DNA from: an uncultured Actinomycetes bacterium
GTDB taxonomy: Bacteria > Actinomycetota > Actinomycetes > Nanopelagicales > Nanopelagicaceae
Assembly (NCBI GenBank): GCA_903897475.1
Contig: CAIUBS010000014.1
Span: forward strand, 1 to 13,575
Length of the DNA stretch: 13,575 bases
Reading direction: 5' to 3'
The notes below the pieces were generated by a model that saw only the letters and a list, made by a program, of their open reading frames with translations, did not search any database and had not been told where the DNA came from. Position 1 is the first letter of the stretch; each line of letters begins with the position of its first letter. A program made the translations under genes and the position numbers. Shown piece by piece: positions 7,038-13,530 of the stretch.

Positions 7038-7472
7038 TTAATTTTCCAGCTTTTCCTTTAACTGTTTTAGTGCTAAATCAATTGTGGATTTCTCAGCTTT
7101 GGTTCGCATCATCTCAGGTACTGGCATCGAAAGTGCCACTGTCATCTCAAAGGTAACTTCAGTTTCATCGCCATTATCTTTAACGATATAAGCACCGGCC
7201 ATCTCGGTTAATAAATCGGCATCCTCAAGTGAAAAATCAACACGATCAGGGTAAGCAGACCAGTCATAATTTAATGTTGGCTTGTCCTTTAAAGCGCCAG
7301 CATCCACACTGAGTTTTACCTGAGTAGGTCGACCCTCAGCATCTGATGTAATAACTGTTGCTGACTTAAAAGAGGTTGACCAACTTGGATAGTTTGCAAT
7401 ATCAAATAGAACTGCTCTTACATCATCTGCTGTTGCTGAGATTGTAATTGTGGAGGTTGTTGGATTAGACAT
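7038..7472 (-). CDS. SRPBCC (START/polyketide-cyclase-like) small protein
   Basis: A 144-residue single-domain protein with the SRPBCC pattern: an N-terminal strand (STITISATADDVRAVLFDI), a helix followed by NYPSWSTSFKSATVI, antiparallel strands, and a long amphipathic C-terminal helix (about residues 118-143). The fold makes a hydrophobic pocket for lipids or polycyclic ligands; no catalytic residue is assignable. It resembles the Rv2185c group found with FadD15 and PlsC genes in mycobacteria, so a lipid-carrier or lipid-sensing role is reasonable but inferred. It heads the operon with the ROK glucokinase. The ATG at 7472 lies six bases after TAGCCT with no Shine-Dalgarno sequence. It is divergent from the FadD operon across 98 bp. 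Confidence 0.85.
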   Translation of the reverse strand: MSNPTTSTITISATADDVRAVLFDIANYPSWSTSFKSATVITSDAEGRPTQVKLSVDAGALKDKPTLNYDWSAYPDRVDFSLEDADLLTEMAGAYIVKDNGDETEVTFEMTVALSMPVPEMMRTKAEKSTIDLALKQLKEKLEN

Positions 7473-7478
7473 GGCGTA

Positions 7479-7484
7479 AGGCTA
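7479..7484 (-). promoter_or_regulatory. Putative -10 element of the SRPBCC-glucokinase operon (leaderless)
   Basis: The minus strand reads TAGCCT, six bases (TACGCC), then ATG. The same TAGCCT-N6-ATG arrangement occurs at the NlpC/P60 gene and at the RibD-C gene. Confidence 0.6.
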
Positions 7485-7557
7485 CCGCGAAGTAAGACCA
7501 ACTATTTACAGGCAGAAAAAACCGACTTAGGTCTAGCAAAAATACCCTGCCAGCAGG

Positions 7558-7563
7558 TAGCGT
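7558..7563 (+). promoter_or_regulatory. Putative -10 element of the FadD-kinase-regulator operon; decides the start
   Basis: TAGCGT is followed by seven bases (GTGCCCC) and then ATG at 7571. If transcription starts at 7571, the GTG at 7562 lies inside the promoter and cannot be the start. There is no ribosome site for either codon. Confidence 0.45.
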
Positions 7564-7570
7564 GTGCCCC

Positions 7571-9355
7571 ATGAATCAGATAACTATTCCAGCAATGATC
7601 CCAGCAGCGGTAACCGGCAACTTAACTAACCTGATCGCAGAGCGAGCCTGGTTTGAACCAGAGCGAGTAATTGTCTCTCGCCCACTTGGTAATGGCTGGC
7701 AGCCCGTAACAGCCAAGGAGTATGAAGAGGAGATCAAGTCTGTTGCTAAAGGATTAATTGCCTCAGGAATTAATATCGGGGATCGAGTAGCCATCATGGC
7801 TAAGACAAGATATGAGTGGACGGTTTTAGATTTCGCAATTTGGTACGCCGGAGCTGTTCCAGTTCCAATCTATGAAACCTCCAGTGCGGAACAAGTGGAG
7901 TGGATACTTACTGATTCAGCTGCTGTTGCCATTATTGTAGAAACCCCAGCATTAGTTGAATTAGTAACTCCAGTAATGCCATCTGGCTGTAAAAATATTT
8001 GGAATATAACCTATAACGCACTTGCCACACTTGCTCATGAAGGAAAGTCTGTAAGTGATGAAGAGATTGCAAAACGTAGAGAAGCACTAAAGCCCGAAAC
8101 GCTAGCAACCTTGATTTATACCTCTGGTACAACTGGAAAACCTAAGGGAGTACAACTAACTCATGGAAATTTCTTGTCTGAGTGTGGAAATGTTGTTAAT
8201 GGCGCAAACGATTTATTTTTAAAGCCGGGCGGATCAACACTTTTATTCTTACCAGTTGCTCACGTCTTTGGTCGAATGGTTCAAATTGGTTCAATTACAG
8301 CTGGCTTACATCTTGCGCATTGCAGTGATCTGACCAAGTTACCAGCAGATCTGGCATCTTTTAAGCCAACATTCGTATTAGCAGTTCCTCGTATATTTGA
8401 AAAAATCTATAACGGGGCAGAAGCAAAAGCTCAGGCAGCTGGCAAAGGAAAGATTTTCCATAAAGCAGCTGAAGTTGCAATCGCCTATAGCCAGGCCTTA
8501 GATGGTAAAAAGGTTTCCCCTCTACTTAAATTTCAACATGGATTATTTGATAAATTAGTTTATTCAAAAATTAGAGCAGGCCTAGGTGGCAGAGTTGAGG
8601 CAGCTATCTCTGGCGGTGCTCCATTAGGGTCAAGGCTAGGTCATTTCTATCGTGGTGCAGGAATAAGAGTTTTGGAGGGTTACGGTCTTACTGAAACAAC
8701 TGCTGGTGCAACTTTAAACTTAACGCAATCACATAAAGTAGGATCAGTTGGAAAGCCGATTCCAGGAACAACAATCAAAATTGCCGAAGATGGTGAAGTT
8801 TTAATCAAAGGCCCAATTGTAATGAATGGGTACTGGCAAAATGACGCAGCGAATGCTGAAGTTTTCACCTCTGATGGATTCTTTAAATCAGGTGACCTCG
8901 GTCAATTAGATGATGAAGGTTACTTATCAATTACTGGTCGAAAGAAAGAGTTGATCGTTACTGCAGGCGGCAAGAATGTTGCTCCGGCTGTTCTTGAGGA
9001 TCGTCTTCGCTCTCATCCACTAATTAGCCAGTGCATGGTAGTTGGTGACAATAAGCCATTTATTGCAGCACTAATTACTTTAGATCCTGATTCAATTAAA
9101 CCTTGGGCAGTAGCAAATAAAAAGGAAAATGCAACAATTGCTGAACTGACAAAGGATCCAACTCTTATCGCGGTAATTCAAACTGCAGTTGATGAGACAA
9201 ATAAAGCGGTCAGCAGAGCTGAGTCAATTAGGAAATTTACGATTCTTCCAGTTGACTTCACAATTGCTGGTGGACAGTTAACAGCTAAGCTTTCGGTAAA
9301 ACGACATGTAGTTTCGCAGCAATTTGCTCGCGAGATTGATGAACTCTTCGCCTAA
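7571..9355 (+). CDS. Long-chain fatty-acid--CoA ligase (FadD15-like AMP-binding enzyme)
   Basis: A 594-residue ANL-superfamily enzyme; ATG 7571 is preferred to GTG 7562 because of the TAGCGT hexamer seven bases before it. Motifs are the AMP-binding loop YTSGTTGKPKG (183-193), YGLTETT (371-377), the ribose/hinge region GDLGQLDDEGYL with SITGRKKELI (441-462), and LTAKLSVKR near the C-terminus (570-578), where the adenylation lysine normally sits. Length and domain order match bacterial long-chain acyl-CoA synthetases; the gene order (next to PimB', SRPBCC and NlpC/P60) matches mycobacterial fadD15. It activates fatty acids to acyl-CoA with ATP in the cytoplasm, probably supplying lipid synthesis or beta-oxidation. 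Chain-length preference is not readable. Its 3' end overlaps the histidine-kinase gene by 17 bases. Confidence 0.93.
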   Translation: MNQITIPAMIPAAVTGNLTNLIAERAWFEPERVIVSRPLGNGWQPVTAKEYEEEIKSVAKGLIASGINIGDRVAIMAKTRYEWTVLDFAIWYAGAVPVPIYETSSAEQVEWILTDSAAVAIIVETPALVELVTPVMPSGCKNIWNITYNALATLAHEGKSVSDEEIAKRREALKPETLATLIYTSGTTGKPKGVQLTHGNFLSECGNVVNGANDLFLKPGGSTLLFLPVAHVFGRMVQIGSITAGLHLAHCSDLTKLPADLASFKPTFVLAVPRIFEKIYNGAEAKAQAAGKGKIFHKAAEVAIAYSQALDGKKVSPLLKFQHGLFDKLVYSKIRAGLGGRVEAAISGGAPLGSRLGHFYRGAGIRVLEGYGLTETTAGATLNLTQSHKVGSVGKPIPGTTIKIAEDGEVLIKGPIVMNGYWQNDAANAEVFTSDGFFKSGDLGQLDDEGYLSITGRKKELIVTAGGKNVAPAVLEDRLRSHPLISQCMVVGDNKPFIAALITLDPDSIKPWAVANKKENATIAELTKDPTLIAVIQTAVDETNKAVSRAESIRKFTILPVDFTIAGGQLTAKLSVKRHVVSQQFAREIDELFA

Positions 9356-9914
9356 TTCAGAACGATCTCGGCTGGCCCGAGAGCTTCATGATGGATTGGC
9401 ACAAGAGTTAGCCGCAGTTGGATATCAGTTAGATCAGGTTGTAGGCGACCCTTCGTTAGATAATAAAAATCGGAGAGTTATCCGGGATATTCGCTTTTCT
9501 CTAAGTGGATTAATCAATCAAGTCAGGGATGAGATTTTCGATCTGCGTCATGAAAGCAGCAAAAGTTTTGCTCAGATAATTACTGAACAAGCTGAAACAA
9601 TTTTATTTAACTCATCAATTAATGTGGCGATAATAGGGGAAGTTATTCTAGATTCCTCACATAAATTTGAGGTTATTAGGGCTATTAGAGAATTACTTAT
9701 TAATGCCAAACGACATTCGAATTGTGACCTAATACAAATTGATCTATCTGCTGAAAAAATAATTGTAAAAGATAATGGCATTGGTGGTTTAGAAGCCAAG
9801 GATAATTCTTATGGAATAGTTGGAGTTAAAGAAAGATTACAACTAATAGGTGCACAGGTGTTGGTTTCCTCAGAATCTTCAGGCACAAAAATTGAGATTT
9901 TATTGAAGCAGTGA
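9339..9914 (+). CDS. Minimal NarL-family histidine kinase without sensor domain
   Basis: A 191-residue kinase from ATG 9339; a TTG at 9324 would add five residues. It starts almost directly at the HisKA_3 dimerisation box, RLARELHDGLAQELAAVG, whose His (about residue 17) is the phosphorylation site. It ends with the HATPase fold: N-box RELLINAKRHS (about 127-137), G1 DNGIGG (about 153-158), and G2 YGIVGVKERL with a closing SSGTKIEI. There are no transmembrane segments and no PAS, GAF or other input domain, whereas family members usually have 350 or more residues. It should therefore be soluble and sense through a partner or by a very small signal surface. It overlaps the FadD gene by 17 bases and the regulator by 4 (GTGA), so the three are one coupled operon. 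Confidence 0.88.
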   Translation: MNSSPNSERSRLARELHDGLAQELAAVGYQLDQVVGDPSLDNKNRRVIRDIRFSLSGLINQVRDEIFDLRHESSKSFAQIITEQAETILFNSSINVAIIGEVILDSSHKFEVIRAIRELLINAKRHSNCDLIQIDLSAEKIIVKDNGIGGLEAKDNSYGIVGVKERLQLIGAQVLVSSESSGTKIEILLKQ

Positions 9915-10522
9915 GAATAGTTCTTGTTGATGATCATCCACTAATTCGAAGTGGACTTGCAACCACACTTTCGATGAATGGCTTTGAAGTTGTGGGTGAA
10001 GCAGCATCTATGGCTGAAGGGTTGGCCGTAATTAATTCCACTAAACCGCAAATATGTGTTGTTGATATAAATCTCGGAGCTGGTAGTGGAATTGATTTGA
10101 TAAAAATGTCTAACACAAAAAATACAGGTTGTAAGTTTGTTGTTTTAACTATGCACGATGATATACAAACTCTAGAGGCTGCCAAAAGTGCGGGTGCTAG
10201 TGCTTATATAACTAAGGGAGCTCCTATTGATGCTTTAGTCGAAGTTCTCAAATCAATAATGAAGTATGACTCAAGTTTTCTTAAAGTAGGTGATATCAAA
10301 AAGCCAGTTAAGAAAAAGGATTTTCAATTAACTCAACGTGAGCTACAGGTACTCTCACTTCTGCCTACAGGAGCTACCGCTGCAGCAATCGGAAGTATGC
10401 TTTTTTTGGCCGAAGCAACGATCAAGTCTCACCTTGCTTCAATTTATAAAAAACTGGATGCAGCAAATAGAGCTCAAGCTGTCAGCATTGCCATCTCTGA
10501 AAATCTAATTTCTGAACAGTAA
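9911..10522 (+). CDS. NarL/LuxR-family response regulator
   Basis: A 203-residue regulator with an intact receiver domain (1-120): acidic pair Asp7/Asp8 (VDDHPL), phospho-acceptor Asp52 (VVDINLG), switch Thr80 (VVLTMHDD) and Lys102 (ITKGA). A linker is followed by a LuxR-type HTH (about 137-197: LTQRELQVLSLL, ATIKSHLASIYKKL). All residues needed for phosphorylation are present, so it should be the partner of the adjacent kinase. Its GTG start shares four bases (GTGA) with the kinase stop, typical of matched pairs. Targets are unknown; the co-transcribed acyl-CoA ligase and the divergent SRPBCC/glucokinase promoter are natural first candidates. The last 18 bases overlap the convergent glycosyltransferase gene. 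Confidence 0.93.
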   Translation: MRIVLVDDHPLIRSGLATTLSMNGFEVVGEAASMAEGLAVINSTKPQICVVDINLGAGSGIDLIKMSNTKNTGCKFVVLTMHDDIQTLEAAKSAGASAYITKGAPIDALVEVLKSIMKYDSSFLKVGDIKKPVKKKDFQLTQRELQVLSLLPTGATAAAIGSMLFLAEATIKSHLASIYKKLDAANRAQAVSIAISENLISEQ

Positions 10523-11635
10523 CTCATTAAATTTATTTGACCAGTGAGAATTTTTCCAGTTCTCAATAACCCATCCTCGACCAGCCTGACCCATTTGTTT
10601 TGCACCAATTGGATCCTTAAGTAATTTGCAGATTGCATCTGCAATTTGGCTAGTACTTGTGCCATCAATTACTAATCCAGTGACCTCAGGAATAACTGCA
10701 TCAGGTGCACCACCTGAATTGCCGGCGATAACCGGTAATCCACACGCACTTGCCTCTAAATAAACTATTCCCAGGCCTTCAACCTCTAAGCCAAAAAATC
10801 TTGACCTAACAGGCATTGCAAATATTTCACCAAGGCATATGTAATCGGCTAAATCAGAGTGTGAAACTTTGCCGGCAAAGGCTATTTGGTTGCTTACACC
10901 TAATTGCCGAGCTGAGTTCTTAAGCATAGATTTGATGGGACCATCTCCCACAAACAATAAAACTGCATCTGGAAACTTTCTTAGTACTTCCGGCATTGCT
11001 TCGATTAATTGATCTTGACCTTTTCGATGAACTAATCGTCCAACGCAAACTATTACTCTGCGTTGATCTAATCTATGTTTGAGAATCAATTCTTTATTCT
11101 TTGCACGTGGTGAAAAGTAAGTGGTATCAATACCTGGTGCGATCTGAACAAATTTATTCTGATCACCAGTATTAACCAAAACACTGCGCGTGTAGTTGCC
11201 TAAATAACCTAAATAATCAACATCCTTTACTATTTTCTTCATTAAACTTTTAAGAACAAAAATTTTTGCCCACCAAAGTTCATGGCCGTGAGTTAATGCA
11301 ACGATATGCTTGGCACCAGCTGATCTTAATTTGCTAGCCATAAGCGCCAGTGGCGCTGCAGCCCCAAACCAAACACGAGTTATCTTGTACTCCCTTAAAA
11401 TTGATGCTGCTCGTCTATTTATTCGAGGTGTTGGAAGAAGCACCTTTGCTCGATCTCTAATTACGACAACTCCAAATTTATCCATTAATTGCTGATCAAA
11501 CTCTTTATAGCCAGGTTGAGTGGAGGTATAAACTATTAGGGAGTTTTTTGGTAATCCTGCTATTAAACCCAGAACAAATGTTTCAATGCCACCAGCCCTT
11601 GGACCTAAATCATTTGTTACTAAAAGTACTTTTTC
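10505..11635 (-). CDS. GT4-family glycosyltransferase, PimB'-like mannosyltransferase; start codon unresolved
   Basis: A GT-B enzyme of about 376 residues if counted from Glu at 11635. The N-terminal domain begins KVLLVTNDLGPRAGGIETF, with the Gly-rich donor loop GGIE at about 15-18. The C-terminal domain has GRLVHRKG (Arg200, Lys205) and EGLGIVYLE, the GT4 E-x7-E pair (Glu286/Glu294), followed by ASACGLPVIAGNSGGAPDAV. FGLEVEGLGIVYLEAS is typical of PimB'/MgtA, which moves mannose from GDP-mannose onto phosphatidylinositol mannoside or a glycolipid at the cytoplasmic membrane; the precise acceptor is inferred. No ATG, GTG or TTG lies in frame between the stop at 11681-11683 and the ATG at 11485. 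A start at 11485 would delete strand 1 and GGIE. The conserved frame runs up to and past the NlpC/P60 stop, one base out of its phase. An unusual start codon, a recoding event or a sequence error are the options. Confidence 0.85.
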   Translation of the reverse strand, partial: EKVLLVTNDLGPRAGGIETFVLGLIAGLPKNSLIVYTSTQPGYKEFDQQLMDKFGVVVIRDRAKVLLPTPRINRRAASILREYKITRVWFGAAAPLALMASKLRSAGAKHIVALTHGHELWWAKIFVLKSLMKKIVKDVDYLGYLGNYTRSVLVNTGDQNKFVQIAPGIDTTYFSPRAKNKELILKHRLDQRRVIVCVGRLVHRKGQDQLIEAMPEVLRKFPDAVLLFVGDGPIKSMLKNSARQLGVSNQIAFAGKVSHSDLADYICLGEIFAMPVRSRFFGLEVEGLGIVYLEASACGLPVIAGNSGGAPDAVIPEVTGLVIDGTSTSQIADAICKLLKDPIGAKQMGQAGRGWVIENWKNSHWSNKFNELLFRN

Positions 11636-11639
11636 CTGG

Positions 11640-12641
11640 TTATAAACGGCGTGCTCCGATATACGGTTTTTTACCCATGTTCATGTTTGCAATCTTTACT
11701 CTGCTACCAGATCGAGGTGCGTGCAGCATTCGATCTGGACCTAAGTAAATTGCCACATGGGAAATAGGTTTTCCAAAAAATACAAGATCACCAGGTTGTA
11801 ATTGATTCTTTGGAATAGCTTTTCCATACCTGTACTGAGCCCTAGATGAATGAGGAAGGGAGACTCCCGCTGCTTTAAAGGCTCGCATTGTCAATCCAGA
11901 ACAATCCCAAGTGGTAAGTCCATCCGCACCAAACACATATCTGTCACCAATTTGGGCTAGTGCGTACTTTATTGCTGTACCAGCTCTACCTGATACGCCG
12001 GCATATTTGCCACCTTCAGCGAGAGAATTTCTCTGATCCGCATCCTCTTGATCAGCATTTAATCTTGCCAACCGCTCTCGCTCAGCGGCTGATAATTTAG
12101 CGAGCAATTTTTCAGCCTCAGCTAATTTGGAGTTTGCGATTGCTAATTGTTTTTTGAACTTGGCTTCAGCTGCCTTTACCAGTGCCAACTTATCACTAAC
12201 AGTGAAAGTGGTTGCATTTAATCTTTGCGTGGCAACTGAAAATTTCTTTAAATCTTCACTCTTCTTACGGGTAATTGCCTCCAGTGATCCAGCAGAAGAT
12301 AAATACAGTTGGGGATCAGATGAAAATAATAGTTCTAAAGATTGACTAAGGGGGCCAGCTTTATATTGCTCGGCAGCTATAGCGCCAATTACCTTATTCA
12401 TTTGCTTAATTGATTCACCCTGCTGGCTTGCTTTTTGTTGAACGGCACCCAAAGTTTTAGTTAATTTGGCCAATTGAACTTTGGCCTCTTGCGCACCTTC
12501 AGCTGCTGTAGTTGCTTGCTCCTCAAGATCTCTAACCCGTGCTTGGACTTCAATAAGAGATGGCGCAGCACTTGCTGGAATTGGAAATAAAACTCCTGCG
12601 GCAATAAATAAAGCCGAAAATGCTCGAAGTTGTATTCTCAT
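11640..12641 (-). CDS. Secreted NlpC/P60 peptidoglycan hydrolase with N-terminal coiled coil (RipA/Rv2190c-like)
   Basis: A 333-residue exported protein. A Sec signal peptide (residues 1-25) has basic RIQLR, a hydrophobic core and an ASA-A cleavage site after about 25. Residues 29-205 are a long Ala/Lys/Glu-rich coiled coil. Residues 215-333 are an NlpC/P60 domain with catalytic Cys247 (WDCSGL), His295 (ISHVAIYLG) and third residue His307 (MLHAP). By family it is a gamma-D-glutamyl-meso-diaminopimelate type endopeptidase that cuts peptide stems during division or growth; the coiled coil probably localises or restrains it. Mycobacteria carry a similar gene near pimB'. The ATG at 12641 follows TAGCCT by six bases, without ribosome site. 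The glycosyltransferase frame begins at or just before its stop. Confidence 0.92.
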   Translation of the reverse strand: MRIQLRAFSALFIAAGVLFPIPASAAPSLIEVQARVRDLEEQATTAAEGAQEAKVQLAKLTKTLGAVQQKASQQGESIKQMNKVIGAIAAEQYKAGPLSQSLELLFSSDPQLYLSSAGSLEAITRKKSEDLKKFSVATQRLNATTFTVSDKLALVKAAEAKFKKQLAIANSKLAEAEKLLAKLSAAERERLARLNADQEDADQRNSLAEGGKYAGVSGRAGTAIKYALAQIGDRYVFGADGLTTWDCSGLTMRAFKAAGVSLPHSSRAQYRYGKAIPKNQLQPGDLVFFGKPISHVAIYLGPDRMLHAPRSGSRVKIANMNMGKKPYIGARRL

Positions 12642-12647
12642 TTGTAA

Positions 12648-12677
12648 AGGCTAACCAGTTGCTCCCAAGGAACTCAA
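12648..12677 (-). promoter_or_regulatory. Putative promoter of the NlpC/P60 gene (leaderless)
   Basis: The minus strand carries TTGAGT (12672-12677), an 18-base spacer, TAGCCT (12648-12653), six bases (TTACAA), then ATG. It is the only start in the window with a passable -35 at normal spacing. Confidence 0.55.
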
Positions 12678-12734
12678 CCCAACCCATGCGTAATGTGCTG
12701 AGAATTAACTAAAATTTTCGCAAATTATTTGAAT

Positions 12735-12953
12735 TTATCCCAAATTCTGCAGTTTTTGACCACCTGCTCCTCGCCTCCTATACCGCAGGGGCGGGACTAA
12801 ACCAGCAGTAGCTAGATGATTAATTGCCACCTCATCTTGATCAGAAAATTCTGCATTCTTGCCAGGAAGCGGCTTTATATTTAGTAGTACGGAAACAACG
12901 CAATCATTGCAAGCAATATTGCGCATTATGCAACTATCACAATTTATTATCAT
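12735..12953 (-). CDS. Small actinobacterial protein with CxxC-x6-CxxC motif, unknown function
   Basis: A 72-residue protein beginning MIINCDSC and continuing IMRNIACNDC: Cys5, Cys8, Cys15 and Cys18 form two CxxC pairs six residues apart, a likely zinc or other metal site. CVVSVLL follows, and the second half has ...VAINHLATAGLVPPLR and a basic tail (RYRRRGAGG). I recall similar short proteins with a CVVTVLL segment and a GLVPPLR end upstream of NlpC/P60 genes in other actinobacteria, so I take it as a real gene of a conserved family; no function is known to me. It lies 93 bp upstream of the NlpC/P60 gene on the same strand. The ATG at 12953 is six bases after TAACCT with no ribosome site. 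Confidence 0.82.
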   Translation of the reverse strand: MIINCDSCIMRNIACNDCVVSVLLNIKPLPGKNAEFSDQDEVAINHLATAGLVPPLRYRRRGAGGQKLQNLG

Positions 12954-12959
12954 AATTAA

Positions 12960-12965
12960 AGGTTA
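12960..12965 (-). promoter_or_regulatory. Putative -10 element of the small CxxC-protein gene (leaderless)
   Basis: The minus strand reads TAACCT, six bases (TTAATT), then ATG at 12953. A TTGAGT (12981-12986) lies 15 bases upstream of the hexamer, short for a -35. Confidence 0.5.
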
Positions 12966-12987
12966 TCCCTACCCACTGACACTCAAG

Positions 12988-12993
12988 TAGCCT
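12988..12993 (+). promoter_or_regulatory. Putative -10 element of the RibD-C reductase gene (leaderless)
   Basis: TAGCCT is followed by six bases (TAACCC) and ATG at 13000. It lies in a 46-bp divergent region together with the promoter of the small CxxC-protein gene. Confidence 0.6.
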
Positions 12994-12999
12994 TAACCC

Positions 13000-13530
13000 A
13001 TGAGGCAGGTAATAGTCAGCGCCAACTTAATTGTCGGAGTAGATGGGTCAACGACAGCCAATGGCTCTTCAATTGGGTTATCCAATGATGAAGACCGACG
13101 GCGATTTCACCAGTTAAGGGAAAAATCTGACCTGATAGTAATTGGCGGCAATACCGCGAGAAGAGAGCCATATAAAAGAACTCCAGTGCCCCTGTATATT
13201 TTGACGCATTCTAAAGTTAGATTGCAACCAAAAAATCAACTAGCAAAGCAATTTCAACTTACGCCAGGTCAGCTAATTGAGGATGTTAGAAAAAATTTTG
13301 AAGGAGGTAAAAGTAATTCAGTTATTAATCTATTAGTTGAATCTGGACCAAAAATGCTACTTGAAATGATTAATGAATCATTAGTTGATTATTTGTATCT
13401 CACTGTCAACCTTAATGAAAAAGGTGAAAATCCCATAAGTGTTCATGAGTTAGTAAAAGGTTTTGACTTAATTCGCGGTGAAACTAAAGATGGATTTGAA
13501 TTTAGATGCTACCAAAAACTATCCTATTGA
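13000..13530 (+). CDS. RibD C-terminal / dihydrofolate-reductase-fold reductase
   Basis: A 176-residue protein with the RibD_C pattern: an N-terminal strand QVIVSANLIVGVDGSTT, GSSIGLSNDEDRRRFHQLRE, the nucleotide-binding DLIVIGGNTARREPY (about 44-58), PLYILTHS, and a late VESGPKMLLEMI segment (about 113-124) matching the usual glycine-containing NADPH loop (E-x-G-P). By family it is an NAD(P)H-dependent reductase; true RibD acts on the riboflavin precursor 5-amino-6-ribosylaminouracil phosphate. There is no deaminase domain and it is shorter than the usual 200-230 residues. No other riboflavin gene is visible, so a different pteridine-like substrate is possible. The ATG at 13000 is a leaderless-type start. 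The 3' end overlaps the next gene on the minus strand. Confidence 0.8.
   Translation: MRQVIVSANLIVGVDGSTTANGSSIGLSNDEDRRRFHQLREKSDLIVIGGNTARREPYKRTPVPLYILTHSKVRLQPKNQLAKQFQLTPGQLIEDVRKNFEGGKSNSVINLLVESGPKMLLEMINESLVDYLYLTVNLNEKGENPISVHELVKGFDLIRGETKDGFEFRCYQKLSY

Noticed and set aside
11548..11748. Plus-strand 66-codon reading frame opposite the glycosyltransferase/NlpC junction
   Set aside because: Antisense to two genes with recognisable conserved residues; no family resemblance.
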